DNA from: Castor canadensis
Taxonomy: Eukaryota; Chordata; Mammalia; Rodentia; Castoridae
DNA: 64,000 nucleotides
Direction of reading: 5' to 3'
Assembly (NCBI RefSeq): GCF_047511655.1
Contig: NC_133390.1
Location: 129,633,583 to 129,697,582 of the forward strand
The notes beneath the pieces were generated by a model. It did not search any database, was not told the DNA's origin, and saw only the letters and a list, made by a program, of their open reading frames with translations. Positions 12,260 through 23,179 of the stretch are shown in pieces (within the stretch, counting starts at the first letter, position 1; every line of letters begins with the position of its first letter). The translations under genes were made by a program, and so were the position numbers.

Positions 12260-13555
12260 AGGTGAAGCTGGTTTCCAATTGAGGGCTCTTATCCTTCCCT
12301 TACCTTCTTCATCTCATCCATTTCTCCCAAACACATCACTTTTATGAAATCCTTATCTCAGATTCTGCTTCTAGGAAAATTAAACTAAGGCAATGCTTAA
12401 TGAGATTTAGCACTTCTTACTTAAACATGCATCAGACAGTTTTCTTCTTGATATCTCTTCACCTCCCTTCTAGCTCTTTTGCCCTCAATATCTATACACC
12501 CATTTCCATATTTCACTTGTTGAAGAATATGTAGTCTATAGAAACTTCCAGAGTCAGCAGCAGTCCCTATTACTTTCTATTGAAATCTTAACCATTTGGT
12601 AAGGTGGCAAGCCACAAGAACCAGGAAGATGGGCCTTGCTTTCTGATCTGGAGAATAATGTGTGTACATGATGTTTGTAGCAATTCTGGCTCTGGAGTGG
12701 GCTTTGCCTGTTTTTAATTTCTCAAAATGGGATTCCAATGTCAGTGAAAATGTTCAGAAGGAGCCATAAGTGCATTAGGTGAAATGTCAAAACAAAACCT
12801 TTCAAAAGATAAGTGTCAAAAAAAAGAGATTTTGACAATTCCCTGCATGATGTATCAGAATATATTTTTTGCTTATTCCTTTTAAATATCTCTCACTCAA
12901 ATCCCATTAAAAGAAACAAGCATTTCATATCTTTCAACCTTTGGGAACACAAAAGGACTTTACAGTTACTTTCCTTTTTATGTAGTCCAAACATAGTAAT
13001 GGATGGATGGTTAACTATCCCAAGATGGCAGAAAATCAGCTAACAAGAAAAAGTGTTATGCATCCTTAGACAGCACTGATTCTGAGCTAATATTGAAGCT
13101 GTCTATGTGTGAAGTAGTTATGCATTTTTATTTTATTGTACTTTTTGCTTGCTTATTTCTTTAGACTTGAATAGAAGCAAAGAATTCTGCTGACTGGCAT
13201 GTTGGTGGAATGGACATTAACTGCATTTTAAAATCAGTTCAGTTCAAAAGAAATCAAAGCTAGAGAGAAAGAAAAACCTTTCCACCATCTGTGAATTAAA
13301 GTTCAAATAGCTCTGCAGTTTGTTCCAATCCATTCTCATTCATGGTAGATCTCAAAGTGCCTTTTCTTTAAGGAATTCTTCAGAGTTATTCAAAATGGAA
13401 GAAAGGAAGTTTGACAGATTCAAATTTTTTTTGTTTGTTTGTTTTGATTCATTGGTGAGGACAATCTATTAAATAGAAGATAATGATGAAAATACAAAAA
13501 TGAAAGACGGAAAAAACAAACTACATTAAAGAAAAACAAAGTGTCAAGTAAGAGG
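12260..13555. other. Stretch without recognisable gene
   Basis: Unique-looking AT-rich sequence. Open frames are short and match nothing I know. A T-rich run with GTTTGTTT repeats sits at 13424-13445. Confidence 0.4.
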
Positions 13556-13564
13556 CAGAAGATC

Positions 13565-13700
13565 ATCAAGGATGAGATTGAACCTGGAATTAGAAAATTT
13601 GAGTTATGATCATAATACGTGACCTTGGGTAAAGTGTTGAATCTCTTGAAGCACAGTTTTGAGCTTGGAATGGAGAAATTGGATTAAATGATTATTTAAC
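13565..13700 (+). mobile_element. MIR SINE relic
   Basis: The order CTGGAATTAGAAAATTTGAG, GTGACCTTGGGTAAAGTGTT, GAATCTCTTGAAGCACAGTT follows the MIR core (GTGACCTTGGGCAAGTTACTTAACCTCT...CTCAGTTT). It is heavily diverged, as expected for a mammal-wide ancient SINE. Confidence 0.5.
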
Positions 13701-13799
13701 TCATCATCAGTGTGGTGGTTCCATGGCTCCAAAGGGTTTTTTTTTTTTATTATGCTACTTTTTTTTTAACCCTGATGGGAGATATGCTTCTGAGTCAGT

Positions 13800-13930
13800 G
13801 GGTATTGTGGAAAGTGTTTGGGGACAGATAAATCCAAGTTTAAATTTCATACGTAACACATGACTTTGAACAAATTACTGGCTTATCTGAGCAATGGAGA
13901 TAATAATATCTACTTCCCAGAGACTTGCTG
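13800..13930 (+). mobile_element. MIR SINE relic
   Basis: It contains ACATGACTTTGAACAAATTA, CTTATCTGAGCAATGGAGAT and AATAATATCTACTTCCCAGA. This matches the MIR sequence order (TGTGACCTTGGGCAAGTTA ... ATGGGGATAATAATAGTACCTACCTC). A second MIR copy lies 100 bp upstream in the same orientation. Confidence 0.5.
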
Positions 13931-13939
13931 ATCAAACAA

Positions 13940-15070
13940 CATTTGGAACAAAACTTTCCTTTCTTGACACGTATTGGTTGGCCATTTTCCTGACTCTTCT
14001 CTCCTATGTGGAAGAAAAACACCTTTTCACAAGAAACTTGTTTCTCCATTAGACTTTTGCAAAGTCTGGAAAGAAGGAAAATTGGGCCTTAGTTGGCTCC
14101 AGGGAGCAACTTCTTAAGCTTTTATGCTCTAGGGGAAGTTTTACCTTATGAAGGATCACCCCAGAATGACAAGGAACCAAAGTGGTGAATAAGCAGAGAC
14201 ACACAAAGAAGTGTTTTTTAAGACTGAACATATAGCCAAAGATGCACAGAGAAATAATGCAAAACACTGCATATCAAAAATGCAAAAAACAACTCTGCTT
14301 TACCTTTCTCATCATATAAAATAAAGCCACTGACAAAGCAGTTCATCTTCCCTTGCACTTTTTTAGGAGATACTTAGCATAGCAGGTTGTGACAGTTAAA
14401 TTTATTTTGCATGATTTGTCTAGAAAAATGAAGGTGTCACATATGTCAAATTATCATTATATCTAATATCTCCTGTTTAATGTGTCCAGGAACATAATTT
14501 TTGATTTGAGCAATTTACATATGCATATTGTCTCATTATCCTAGTACAATACTGTTTGGGAAGAGTGAGTCCTAAATATATGTTGGGAATATAATTACCC
14601 TGATGAAATGTGGTTTAAATTATCAGAAAACTTTTCAAATGCATTTGTGTTCTGCTTTGTAAAAATGAATCATTAAACCAAGAATAAAGGATTTATCAGA
14701 AAGGTTGTGTGGTTTCTTAAATAGCTTTTCTTTTCTTCCTACATATGAATCCAGAACTTGCTCTTAACCGTGAGCTATGTTTCGACTACTAATGTATTGC
14801 CAGAAAAGGAAAGTAAAGCTGAAGTCCAGTGCTTAGGAGAATTAATTAAAGTAAGAAAAAAGTTGAATATTTTATTTGTTTTTAAGAAAAGCAGATTTTT
14901 GCTGAATATGTTAACATTAACATAATCTCATTATTTTAGTGAAATTTACTTGATTTAAGCATTCCACTTTAGATATAATACTTTATATGTATTATAAACT
15001 GCTTGAGAAATAACAAACAACGAGGATGGACAGAATATAGATTATCCATCATCCTATGTAAAAATTCACC
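13940..15070. other. Stretch without recognisable gene
   Basis: No repeat or gene recognised. Several short open frames (70-odd codons, minus strand near 13840-14267) match no known protein. Confidence 0.4.
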
Positions 15071-15074
15071 AATA

Positions 15075-15185
15075 TATTCATTCATTCCAGAGGACATTTA
15101 TTGATCCATATTTTGTGCTAGGCACAGAGCCAAGGGAGGAGTACAGTGATAGTGCGTATAGCTCATCTCTGTAGGAAACCTCCAT
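15075..15185 (-). mobile_element. L2 LINE 3'-end relic
   Basis: TTCATTCATTCCAGAGGACA, then TTTATTGATCCATATTTTGT, then GCTAGGCACAGAGCCAAGG and a GTACAGTGATAG block. This is the reverse complement of the L2 3' end (…CTAGTGCCTAGCACA…AATAAATGTTTGTTGAATGAATGAA). Confidence 0.55.
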
Positions 15186-15519
15186 GACAGACAAAAACTC
15201 ACTGCTACTGGCTTTTGTTTGGCCCATAGCTGAAGGGTAAACCCCTGGTAGCAAATAATAGTGTTTTCTTGTATTAATTAATATGCTTTGTTCCCCTTGC
15301 CAAACACATGTGGCTATTTGGGTTTTAAAAAGGGTTGTTATATGCATGAGGATATGAATATACCGCATTTGCTTCAAGATTTGAGTCTTGTATTAATCTG
15401 TGTCCAACTCAAGCTGTTCCTATTTTATAAAAATATTTTGTAAAGTCAAAGGAGCAGAAGATAGACAATTACTATCCTAAGATATTATTGTAATGTACAG
15501 ATATTTGGATTCAGAAACA

Positions 15520-15710
15520 TCTGTGCTTGAATTTTCTGTCCTCAATTTATGGTTATATAACATTGAAGGAAAAGCATTGAAACTTTCTGAGACTCATTTC
15601 TATATTCACACCATGAGGAAGAGAATACTTACGCCATAGAGTGGCTCTAAGGATTGTAGAAGGTGTTATACACATGAATACTTAACAAAGTATATGACAT
15701 AGGGATATAA
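15520..15710 (+). mobile_element. MIR SINE relic
   Basis: CTGTGCTTGAATTTTCTGTC, then TTGAAACTTTCTGAGACTCA, TTTCTATATTCACACCATGA and GGCTCTAAGGATTGTAGAAG follow the MIR order (GGTTCGAATCC ... CTCAGTTTCC ... TTGTGAGGATTAAATG). A CTTAACAAAGTATATGACAT block at its end corresponds to the MIR 3' part. Confidence 0.5.
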
Positions 15711-16034
15711 TGGATGCAGAAGTCTACAAAGCAATGGTACAATTCAGAATATTCATCAACATTTGACTGCTTACTTGATAGAACTGAGCTAGAATTCCAA
15801 CTTCCTAACCCTTGAAAAGCACCCTTAGACATCTCTCCATGTCTAAACCCTGTGGAAATTTGAAAAGCCAGCTTGCACTCCACCCCTCCCAGAAGACATT
15901 CTTTCAAACCCAGCCCTCCTTGAACTTCTCCTTTCTGAACACCTCCAAATCACCAGCACAAAAAATATAGGATGAATAAATCCATGCCTAGGGAATTTAA
16001 AAGAAATGCACTTCAAGGAAGAAAAAGGAACTAG

Positions 16035-16160
16035 ACTCTGAACCACAGATAAAATAAATGAAGTCAACCTCTTTGAGCTTTGATTTTTTTCATCTATGAA
16101 ACTGAATTCCTATGAGAATTCAGTGAGCAATCATATGTCTAGCTCAGAATATGGTCCATA
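16035..16160 (+). mobile_element. MIR-like relic (partial)
   Basis: CAACCTCTTTGAGCTTTGAT, then TTTCATCTATGAAACTGAAT, then CCTATGAGAATTCAGTGAGC and TCTAGCTCAGAATATGGTCC match the second half of MIR loosely. A 9-bp perfect inverted repeat lies inside it (16101-16109 and 16116-16124). Confidence 0.35.
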
Positions 16161-16189
16161 ACATCAACAAACCCTCATTTCATTTCTAT

Positions 16190-17600
16190 ATCAGCTTTCA
16201 GGGCTATCATGACAAATTACTATAAGCCAGGTAGCTTAAAAAATCAGAAACCTGATTCTTTCACAGTATAGGAAGTCAGATGTCCAAAATCAAGAAATTC
16301 AAATGGCCAAAAAACACATGAAAAAATGCTCACCACCTCTAGCCATAAAGGAAATGCAAATCAAAACCACACTGCACTGCTGGTGGGAATGAAGGCTAGC
16401 AGAGCCACTCTGGAAAAAAAAATTGGAGGCTTCTTAAAAATCTAAACATAGATCTGCCATATGATCCAGCAATACCACTCCTGGGCATATACCCAAAAGA
16501 ATGTGACACGGGTTACTCCAGAGGCACCTGAACACCCATGTTTATTGCAGCACTATTCACAATAGCCAAGTTATGGAAACAACCAAGATGCCCTACTACT
16601 GATGAATAGATTAAGAAAATGTGGTATTTATACACAGTGGAATTTTTCTCAGCCATGAAGAAGAATGAAATCTTACCATTCGCAAGTAAATGGATGGAAC
16701 TGGAGAACATCATTCTCAGCGAGGTTAGCCAGGCTTAAAAGACCAAAAATAGCATGTTCTCCATCATATGCAGACTTTAGATCTAGGGCAAATACAGCAA
16801 TGTTGTTGGACTGGGGTCACATGACAAGGGGAGAGCACATACGGGAGGTATAGAGATAGGTAGAAAACCCAAAACATGAAAGCATTTGATCTCCCCATTC
16901 CAGAGGAGCTAATACAGAAACCTTAAAGTAACAGAGGTCAACATGAGAAGGAGATCAGGAACCAGTGTAAAGATCAGTTAGAGATGAATCAACTTGGCTT
17001 GTAACACATTTGTACATGGAAGCAATGCTAGGAATCTCTCTGTATAGCTATCCTTAACTCAACAAGCAAAAACGCTTTGTCTTCCTTATTATGCTTATGT
17101 CTTCTCTTCAACAAAATTAGAGATAAGGGCAGAACAGGTTCTGCCTGGAAGTGAGAAGGGGAAGGGTGGAGAGGGTAAGGGAGGGGGACAGGGGGGAGAA
17201 ATGACCCAAACAACGTATGCACGTGTGAATAAATGAATAATAAAAAAAAAGAATCAAGGTGTCAGTAGATTTAACTCCTTCTGGCGGTACTCAGGGAAAA
17301 TCTTTCCCATGCCTCTCTCCTGGCTCTTGGTGGCAACAACCTTCGACATTCCTTGGCTTATAGTTGCGTTACTCCATTATTGCTTCTGTTGTCTCATGGC
17401 CTTCTGCCCTGTGTATATCCTCTGTGTTTCTGTATTTTATCTCTTTCTCCTTTCTCTTATAAAAATGCAATATGACCTCACTTTAACTTAACCATTTAAA
17501 TCTGCAAAGACCATATTTCCAAACAAGGTCCCATTCTGAGCTTCTTGGTGGATATGAAATCTTAAGGGGAATTTGGGATACTATGTAACCTACTATATTT
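16190..17600 (+). mobile_element. ERVL-type LTR (MLT2-like), split by a younger L1
   Basis: The left piece (about 16190-16294) has AGGGCTATCATGACAAATTA, AAAAATCAGAAACCTGATTC and AAGTCAGATGTCCAAAATCA. The right piece (17252-17600) continues AATCAAGGTGTCAGTAG, CATGCCTCTCTCCTGGCTCT, CATTCCTTGGCTTATAGTTG, TCATGGCCTTCTGCCCTGTG and TCTGCAAAGACCATATTTCC. Removing the L1 restores the normal MLT2 LTR order. It is a solo LTR relic; no retroviral internal genes are present. The 3' terminus is too diverged to place exactly. Confidence 0.7.
16295..17251 (+). mobile_element. 5'-truncated L1 LINE (ORF2 C-terminus and 3'UTR), internally deleted
   Basis: It starts in ORF2 at AAATTCAAATGGCCAAAAAA and is collinear with the longer copy at 36821-38560. 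About 110 bp is missing right after CAAATCAAAACCACACT (near 16374), where the sequence jumps to CACTGCTGGTGGGAATG. It includes the conserved C-terminal block around 16610-16720 (WYLYTVEFFSAMKK-like, with stops and frameshifts). The 3'UTR polypurine tract is at 17155-17200, and the tail GAAATGACCCAAACAACGTA ... AATAATAAAAAAAAA ends at 17250. It is inserted in the ERVL LTR. AATCAAG is present on both sides (16288-16294 and 17252-17258) as a short target-site duplication. Confidence 0.9.
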
Positions 17601-17614
17601 TCTGTTTTGTTTTC

Positions 17615-17690
17615 TACCATAGCTTCTCACGAAATATTTGACATATAGTAGGAGTTCAACAAATATCATTTAGTGGCTTATGAGCCTGAG
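17615..17690 (+). mobile_element. L2/MIR 3'-end-like relic
   Basis: TTTGACATATAGTAGGAGTT followed by CAACAAATATCATTTAGTGG resembles the L2/MIR 3' terminus (CTGGCACATAGTAGGTGCTCAATAAATATTTG). It is short, so this is only tentative. Confidence 0.4.
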
Positions 17691-18500
17691 TTTTTCTAAG
17701 AAAATCCTTGACTCCATAGCCAAGAACTGTACTTGGGCATATCCCAGTTACTGTTTTTTAATGTCTAAGTAATACCATGAAGATAAGAATGAGGAGTTCT
17801 TTCTGCTTAAATGGTAACCAAGGCTAGAACTTTCCTTATGCTACAAAAATGTGTTTAAAACTGAATTGTGTTTGCATGCCATTCAGAATAATTTTATTAA
17901 GTAAGTTAAATTTCAGCTTACTCACGTATCAATACCTACATTCTGGCTGCATCATATGTGTTCTTTGCCCTTGTTTTTGCATTGTTATTTTAAAACACGG
18001 ACATTATAAATTAGAGGACTAAGTAATATTAATATTCTCTATTAATGATAATGTGCCTTGTAGCCATTTATTTTACCATTACATTTAGTCTTTTGAAGAA
18101 GAAGATTTGAATGTCTAACTTTTGGTAGTTCCTGCAAAGCTATACTTTTGGCAAACTGACCCTTGAAGAAACTGCAATGTAACAGTGCCTCTCACTTATC
18201 TTCCAAATCACCACCTCTATCAATGTTTAAAGTAATATACACAGACAACATGTGACATGCCATGACTTAAAGTTTATTATTTAGGGATTCAACCTGAAAA
18301 TTTATCCTAGCAAGAGATCCATAAAGTGTCATCTGAATAGGACACATAAAGCCATCATTGAGGATCATTGATAAAGTTCACAGATTTACTTCTAGAATAA
18401 AATCTACAGACTTTAGTAAGCCAAGCAAGATCTTCCATAATTCATTCCTAGATTTCCACTTCTGGCCTATCTCTATCAACTAGCTCTCCTATAACTACTC
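17691..18500. other. Stretch without recognisable gene
   Basis: AT-rich, no repeat family or open frame recognised. Confidence 0.4.
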
Positions 18501-18501
18501 C

Positions 18502-18960
18502 TTTTTTTTTCTTTTATATACACATTTATTTGATACTGAAAATTATTAACATCAGAAATTCCTTTTACAGCAACCCAAATATTTGAAAATGAGAAAATAT
18601 AGTTATATCTACCCTAATTATTACACTTTAACCAAACTACCCCATGTTCTCCTCACATTCCTTCAGGCTACATTTCATTTCATAGACATTAGGCTTCTAA
18701 AACAAAGACTTGAGACCTACTGGTGTTTATTTGGGTCAAATCAAAATGTAGAACGAAAGTATTTTAAAGTCATTCATATACAGATTACACAGATCCCTTA
18801 TAAATTAATGATGGAGGTAGGAAAATATCCCAAGCACCAAAAAAAAAAAGTAAAAGTAAGAGATGCAAGATTATTGCAAGGTCATATCATATACATCAGT
18901 TTCTCAAAATTAGTGGTATATAGCTTTCAACATGCTTCATTAGATTACCAGTAGAGAAAC
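18502..18960 (-). other. Possible transcript 3' end or retrocopied 3'UTR
   Basis: On the minus strand an AATAAA signal (18525-18530) is followed 14 bases later by an uninterrupted A9 (18502-18510). Upstream sequence through about 18960 has the U-rich texture of a mammalian 3'UTR and does not match any repeat I know. This is the layout of the 3' end of a retrotransposed mRNA. A genomic A-tract after a real poly(A) site would look the same. I found no matching direct repeat at the far side and cannot name a parent gene. A plus-strand open frame here (18583-18954, 123 codons) resembles nothing known and is probably chance. Confidence 0.3.
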
Positions 18961-20095
18961 AGTACAAGATTTATGTCTAAATTCAAACCCAAGTCCCACC
19001 AAAAAAGAAAAAAGATTTAAGTCTAAATTGACTCTGCTGTCTGTTATAATTCCCTATTCTTGCATTCTCAGAAGGTTCCCAGGCATGGTACACGTAGTAA
19101 CTGCAGGTATATCTGAATGGCACACAGAATGGCTCACTCGGAAGGCTTCTAATCGCGTCTCAGCTTTTCTTTTTGAAGTCGGACATACCTGTTCCCCATG
19201 AGAGCTCTCTCACTTGGCCAGGCATTCTCTCCGTGGGCATAACAAGGTCCAGACTCCTCTCTGCCTGTAGCAAGTGTCACCTCTGGTCTCCTGTAGGACC
19301 CTTTCATTTCTGTCCAGCACTTGAGCTGGACCTCCTGGTAGAGGGGAAAGGAACCTGGTAGGAGGGTTGAGAGTTAACTTATGAAGGTCCCTTATCGAGG
19401 TTTCTGAATGAAAGCGTGCTGACTCTCTTGGTTAATTTTCTTCATAGGCCATCTGAAAAATTATATGTGTTCCAGAGGAAAAATAACATATTCTTCTTAC
19501 CTTAGATATACAAAATAATGTTAAGTATAAATCTAGTTTTAAACAATGAGAGAAGAATATTATAATCGCTTTCAGTGTGGAAGGAGAAGACTTCTGTTCT
19601 GCTCTTCTGCCATTCTTTCACAATGGCTATATCCACAGCTTGTAGAAGTTCCAAGATATGCATCCAAGCATGTTGGGTAGAAAAAGACTAGGGCACTTCT
19701 CTTTTATAGGAAACAAATAAAAATTTTCAGAGCCCACAACAAAGATGCTGTCACATTCCTGTAAATAAAGTTATGCTTTATGCTTCCCCTGTCTGAATCA
19801 AACACCAGGGTTGTCAGCTTCACATAATCTAAATAGAATGAATAGATGTTGAGGTGCCACCAGGTTGCACTGTTGGATCCCACAACACCTCTGAGATAAG
19901 GACAGAAGTTAATTAAAATACATTTGTTATAATCCTGAAGTCTGGAAATCCAAGATCCAAGGAAATTTTATGGTCGTTTGTTATCAGCTCCTAATTGTGA
20001 GAAAAAAATATCAAATGCTTCATTTGAACACCTGATTTTGCCCCTTTGGAAACATACATCTTTGAAGAAGAAATCCTTTATTCTCTATGGTTTGT
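18961..20095. other. Stretch without recognisable gene
   Basis: 19080-19400 is less AT-rich than its surroundings and keeps a few CpGs (for example AATCGCGTCTCAGC near 19151), but no coding or repeat identity is recognised. 19900-19975 vaguely recalls an LTR relic (CTGAAGTCTGGAAATCCAAG). Confidence 0.35.
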
Positions 20096-20096
20096 T

Positions 20097-20127
20097 TCTT
20101 TCTCTCTCCCTCTCTCTCTCTCTCATC
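20097..20127. repeat. (CT)n microsatellite
   Basis: Interrupted TTTCTTTCTCTCTCCCTCTC tract followed by pure TC dinucleotides up to 20124. Confidence 0.9.
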
Positions 20128-20539
20128 TCTGATTGTACATCTATCTATTTTAAAATAGAAAACTCCAGTGAATTTGCATTCCTATGAAAATGTGCACAGT
20201 ATCTTTAAGTAAATAAGGATAATGCAATGATGCATGAATTTCTTCACCTGAAATCACTATGAAGTGTAAAATCTGAACTTTTTAACACTGAGTCACAGCA
20301 AAAAAATTTAAAAATAAGGATAAATATGAGGGAGGTAAAATATTGTGCTGGGGATGGCACTGGTGAGTGGCTCAGAGTTCACAGGTCATATTTTACCTTT
20401 CATTCAAGTTCCATTCAAACTCCTATATGAGAGTCAATGAAGTCATCGCTTGGCCCATATCTATCTGTAAAGAACTGAAAAACTTTCTGCAAAGACAAAT
20501 AAAAATATTCTTTGTTACTCAATATAGTATCTACTAACA

Positions 20540-20640
20540 AAACGCGACTATTGAGCAATGCAAATGTGGCTAGTGTACTGAGAAGCTAAGTTTTTAAATT
20601 TTATTTCATTTAAACAACCACATGGTATTAGTTTTACCAT
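20540..20640. mobile_element. Ancient hAT-Charlie-like DNA transposon remnant
   Basis: GACTATTGAGCAATGCAAAT, then GTGGCTAGTGTACTGAGAAG, TTTTTAAATTTTATTTCATT and AAACAACCACATGGTATTAG. These are the same kind of blocks as the relic at 12080-12250 but from another part of the element. Confidence 0.35.
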
Positions 20641-21299
20641 ATTTGAAAGCTGGCTGGCTCTCTTAATACCATCTACTTTAGCTAAACTCAATTGTTCTCC
20701 CAAGTGCCAAGCGATTTCTTCAATAATGTGCCTTTGTCACAATCTCTCTCTTGCCTATAATTAATATTCTTCCCTTTGTATTCATCTGATAAACTTATTC
20801 CATTTGAAAAACTCTGTCACTTTCAATTAATATGTTAATATGTTAATCCTCAACCACTCCATCCTTTGAATTTCTCTGATATTTATGATTTTAGGTGAAA
20901 CTCTTCTGTTACTGTCCACTGTTACTTCTCTCGTGTATTGAAAAATACACTTAGCCCTTAATGGTATATTGTTTTTACAATAATATAATTTTCACAGTAT
21001 TCTAGATACAATAACAAGACATGTCAGTGTTTGGTTGTAAGGTTTAAGACCATGTTGCCTAGAATCCATAGAGTCAGTGGAAGTAGCTTTGCAAAACTCA
21101 TTGAGAATAATAAATTCATTGAAGTTAGACTAATGAAAAACAAAACAAAGAGACTTGGCTGTTAATAATATTGCTACAAAAGGTAACATTTCTGGAAAAG
21201 TATGAAATACAAGTTATTAATAAATACTGTGTGCAAGTATTCAAGGAAAATTATCCTAACTAGGTTATCTCTGCCCAGCTGATACTAGAATATCCTGGA

Positions 21300-21520
21300 A
21301 AGAGCAGTAAATGCCGGCATCATATATGGGAAACCAGGGAAACCTGAGTCTCATCTTACTCCTAGGTGATTATTTGATCTTAGAAATGCTATTAACTATT
21401 TCAGAATTTTCTAGTGTATAACATTATCTGGATAACAGAAAATCACATGTGATAATGCATGTGAAAAGTGTTTTATAAGCTGCACAAGAATATAACCATT
21501 ATTATTATCATCACTATTAA
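21300..21520 (+). mobile_element. MIR SINE relic
   Basis: It contains CCAGGGAAACCTGAGTCTCA and GTGATTATTTGATCTTAGAA, then TATTTCAGAATTTTCTAGTG, TCTGGATAACAGAAAATCAC, AAGTGTTTTATAAGCTGCAC and CATTATTATTATCATC. These follow the MIR order from its tRNA-derived part to its 3' end. Confidence 0.5.
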
Positions 21521-23175
21521 TGTGATTTATAGTATTATTTCCCCTTCAATCTATTTGATAAACTTTCTAAAAACCTGTCCTTTATCTGCCTTATGTTACA
21601 CAAGAAGAATATCATCTCTTCCAACAAATTCATTTAATAGACAACAAATTTTTACATTCATGGAAATTTCTAGCAAGTTTCCAGATAACTATGCTTTAAA
21701 AATAAGTTTTTAAGCTCTAGCAAGTTGAAGGAAAAATCAGTTTGGCATAGAAGGTAACTACAATATTCCAGAGCAACTTAAAGTATTGCTCAATAAATAT
21801 ATTGAAAATTATCCCTGAAATATCTCTTTCTATTCAAATAAAATCTTCAAATCATCTATGACCATGTCATCTTCTTCATTTTCAAAATTTCATCTATTCC
21901 TCTCAGATGTCACTGTAACTCTTCCATTTTTCCCAAATCTCCAACACATGAAAGACACTCAAATCATATCCAAACCATAGCATAATGTTTAATTATCTTT
22001 TACCTCAGAAATCTCAGTTTGATCTTTGCTTGTTTATCATCTCTCTTCTTCACTGGACTTTCTTGCTCACTATTTTAAGTTCTGTTCTTAAAAGGATCCT
22101 ACTGTTAATATTCAATAAAAATGTATTGCATCAGTGTTATAAATCTATGAGTTATAAAGAAGAAAGTATTATAAAGAAGAAAGTATTGTTCTGGAGGCAC
22201 ATATATGACCTAATAGGAAGGATGCCTTCTTAACAGTTGGATTCCCAAGAATCTAGTAAAACTGAATATAGAAACATGAATGGTTATGAATTTCTTTCTA
22301 CCAGAATTTTTCCTTTATATCTACCTTCCTTGTTTTTTCCTGGATAGAATACACTTTCTAAAATTCAAATATATCATCCTTTCCATCCATAAACACTTCC
22401 AATATTCCATCAATGGAGAGATGTACTCCATTGTACTGCATCAATACAACTCAAGCTTCTTAACTGACTTATATGTTATTTCATCTCCCCTTCAGCTCCT
22501 TCCCTGCAACTGTCAAAACAGCCAGTCCAAACTATCCAAATAGTGTAGGTTCTCTGTGAACAAAGTTCTCTGAAGTCTAAAAATTTTGATAATATCTATT
22601 TTCAAGAGCTTCCTTTACCATCTCTTGACTGATGAATTTTCATCATCAAGAATTAAGTGGTCATGGGCTCAGTTACATTAAGCCTCCTCAATGCAGAACT
22701 AACCTATAAGGCTTGTGGTATTCTCCTTAATGTGTTCTTAGATCATAATATTGAGGAATTTCCAGGGACCTGTGCATCCACAATAACTACAAAAATACCT
22801 CTCGTGTCCTAAACATACAAAAGAATTAAGCTATTGTAATATGAAATAGCACATTTTGTGTTTGGTAGCAGAGAGTCTTAATGAATACCCTCAAATTTCC
22901 CCTCCAGTAGCTGTCTAGTTAACTAATTTAAGTCATTATCAGGCCTTTATAGATACCAAAAGATTTCTCTACAAATATTGCACAGGAGACAACTAAGGGA
23001 AGAGTCCTAGGATAATAATTCTTACATTTTTACTACCCCAAAGTATAAGAGGAAGCACTGGATAGTATCATCTCAGAGTTGTATTTTTCAGGAATTCAAA
23101 TTTTAAAAAGTAATATATATTAAATTGCCACAAAAGTTTTACCCACTGCTTCTCAAAGAACATCAATAAAATAAA
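21521..23175. other. Stretch without recognisable gene
   Basis: No gene recognised. Short plus-strand open frames at 21985-22233 and 22280-22543 have low-complexity, membrane-like composition from T-rich DNA and no family resemblance. Confidence 0.4.
22152..22185. repeat. Perfect 17-bp tandem duplication
   Basis: TTATAAAGAAGAAAGTA occurs twice back to back (22152-22168 and 22169-22185) with no mismatch, suggesting a recent slippage event. Confidence 0.9.
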
Positions 23176-23179
23176 TACA

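Noticed and set aside
15078-15377. 99-codon minus-strand open frame
   Set aside because: Its downstream part overlaps an L2 3'-end relic and the translation matches no known protein.
18583-18954. 123-codon plus-strand open frame
   Set aside because: It lies antisense to a 3'UTR-like sequence, has no recognisable domain and no gene context; likely chance.
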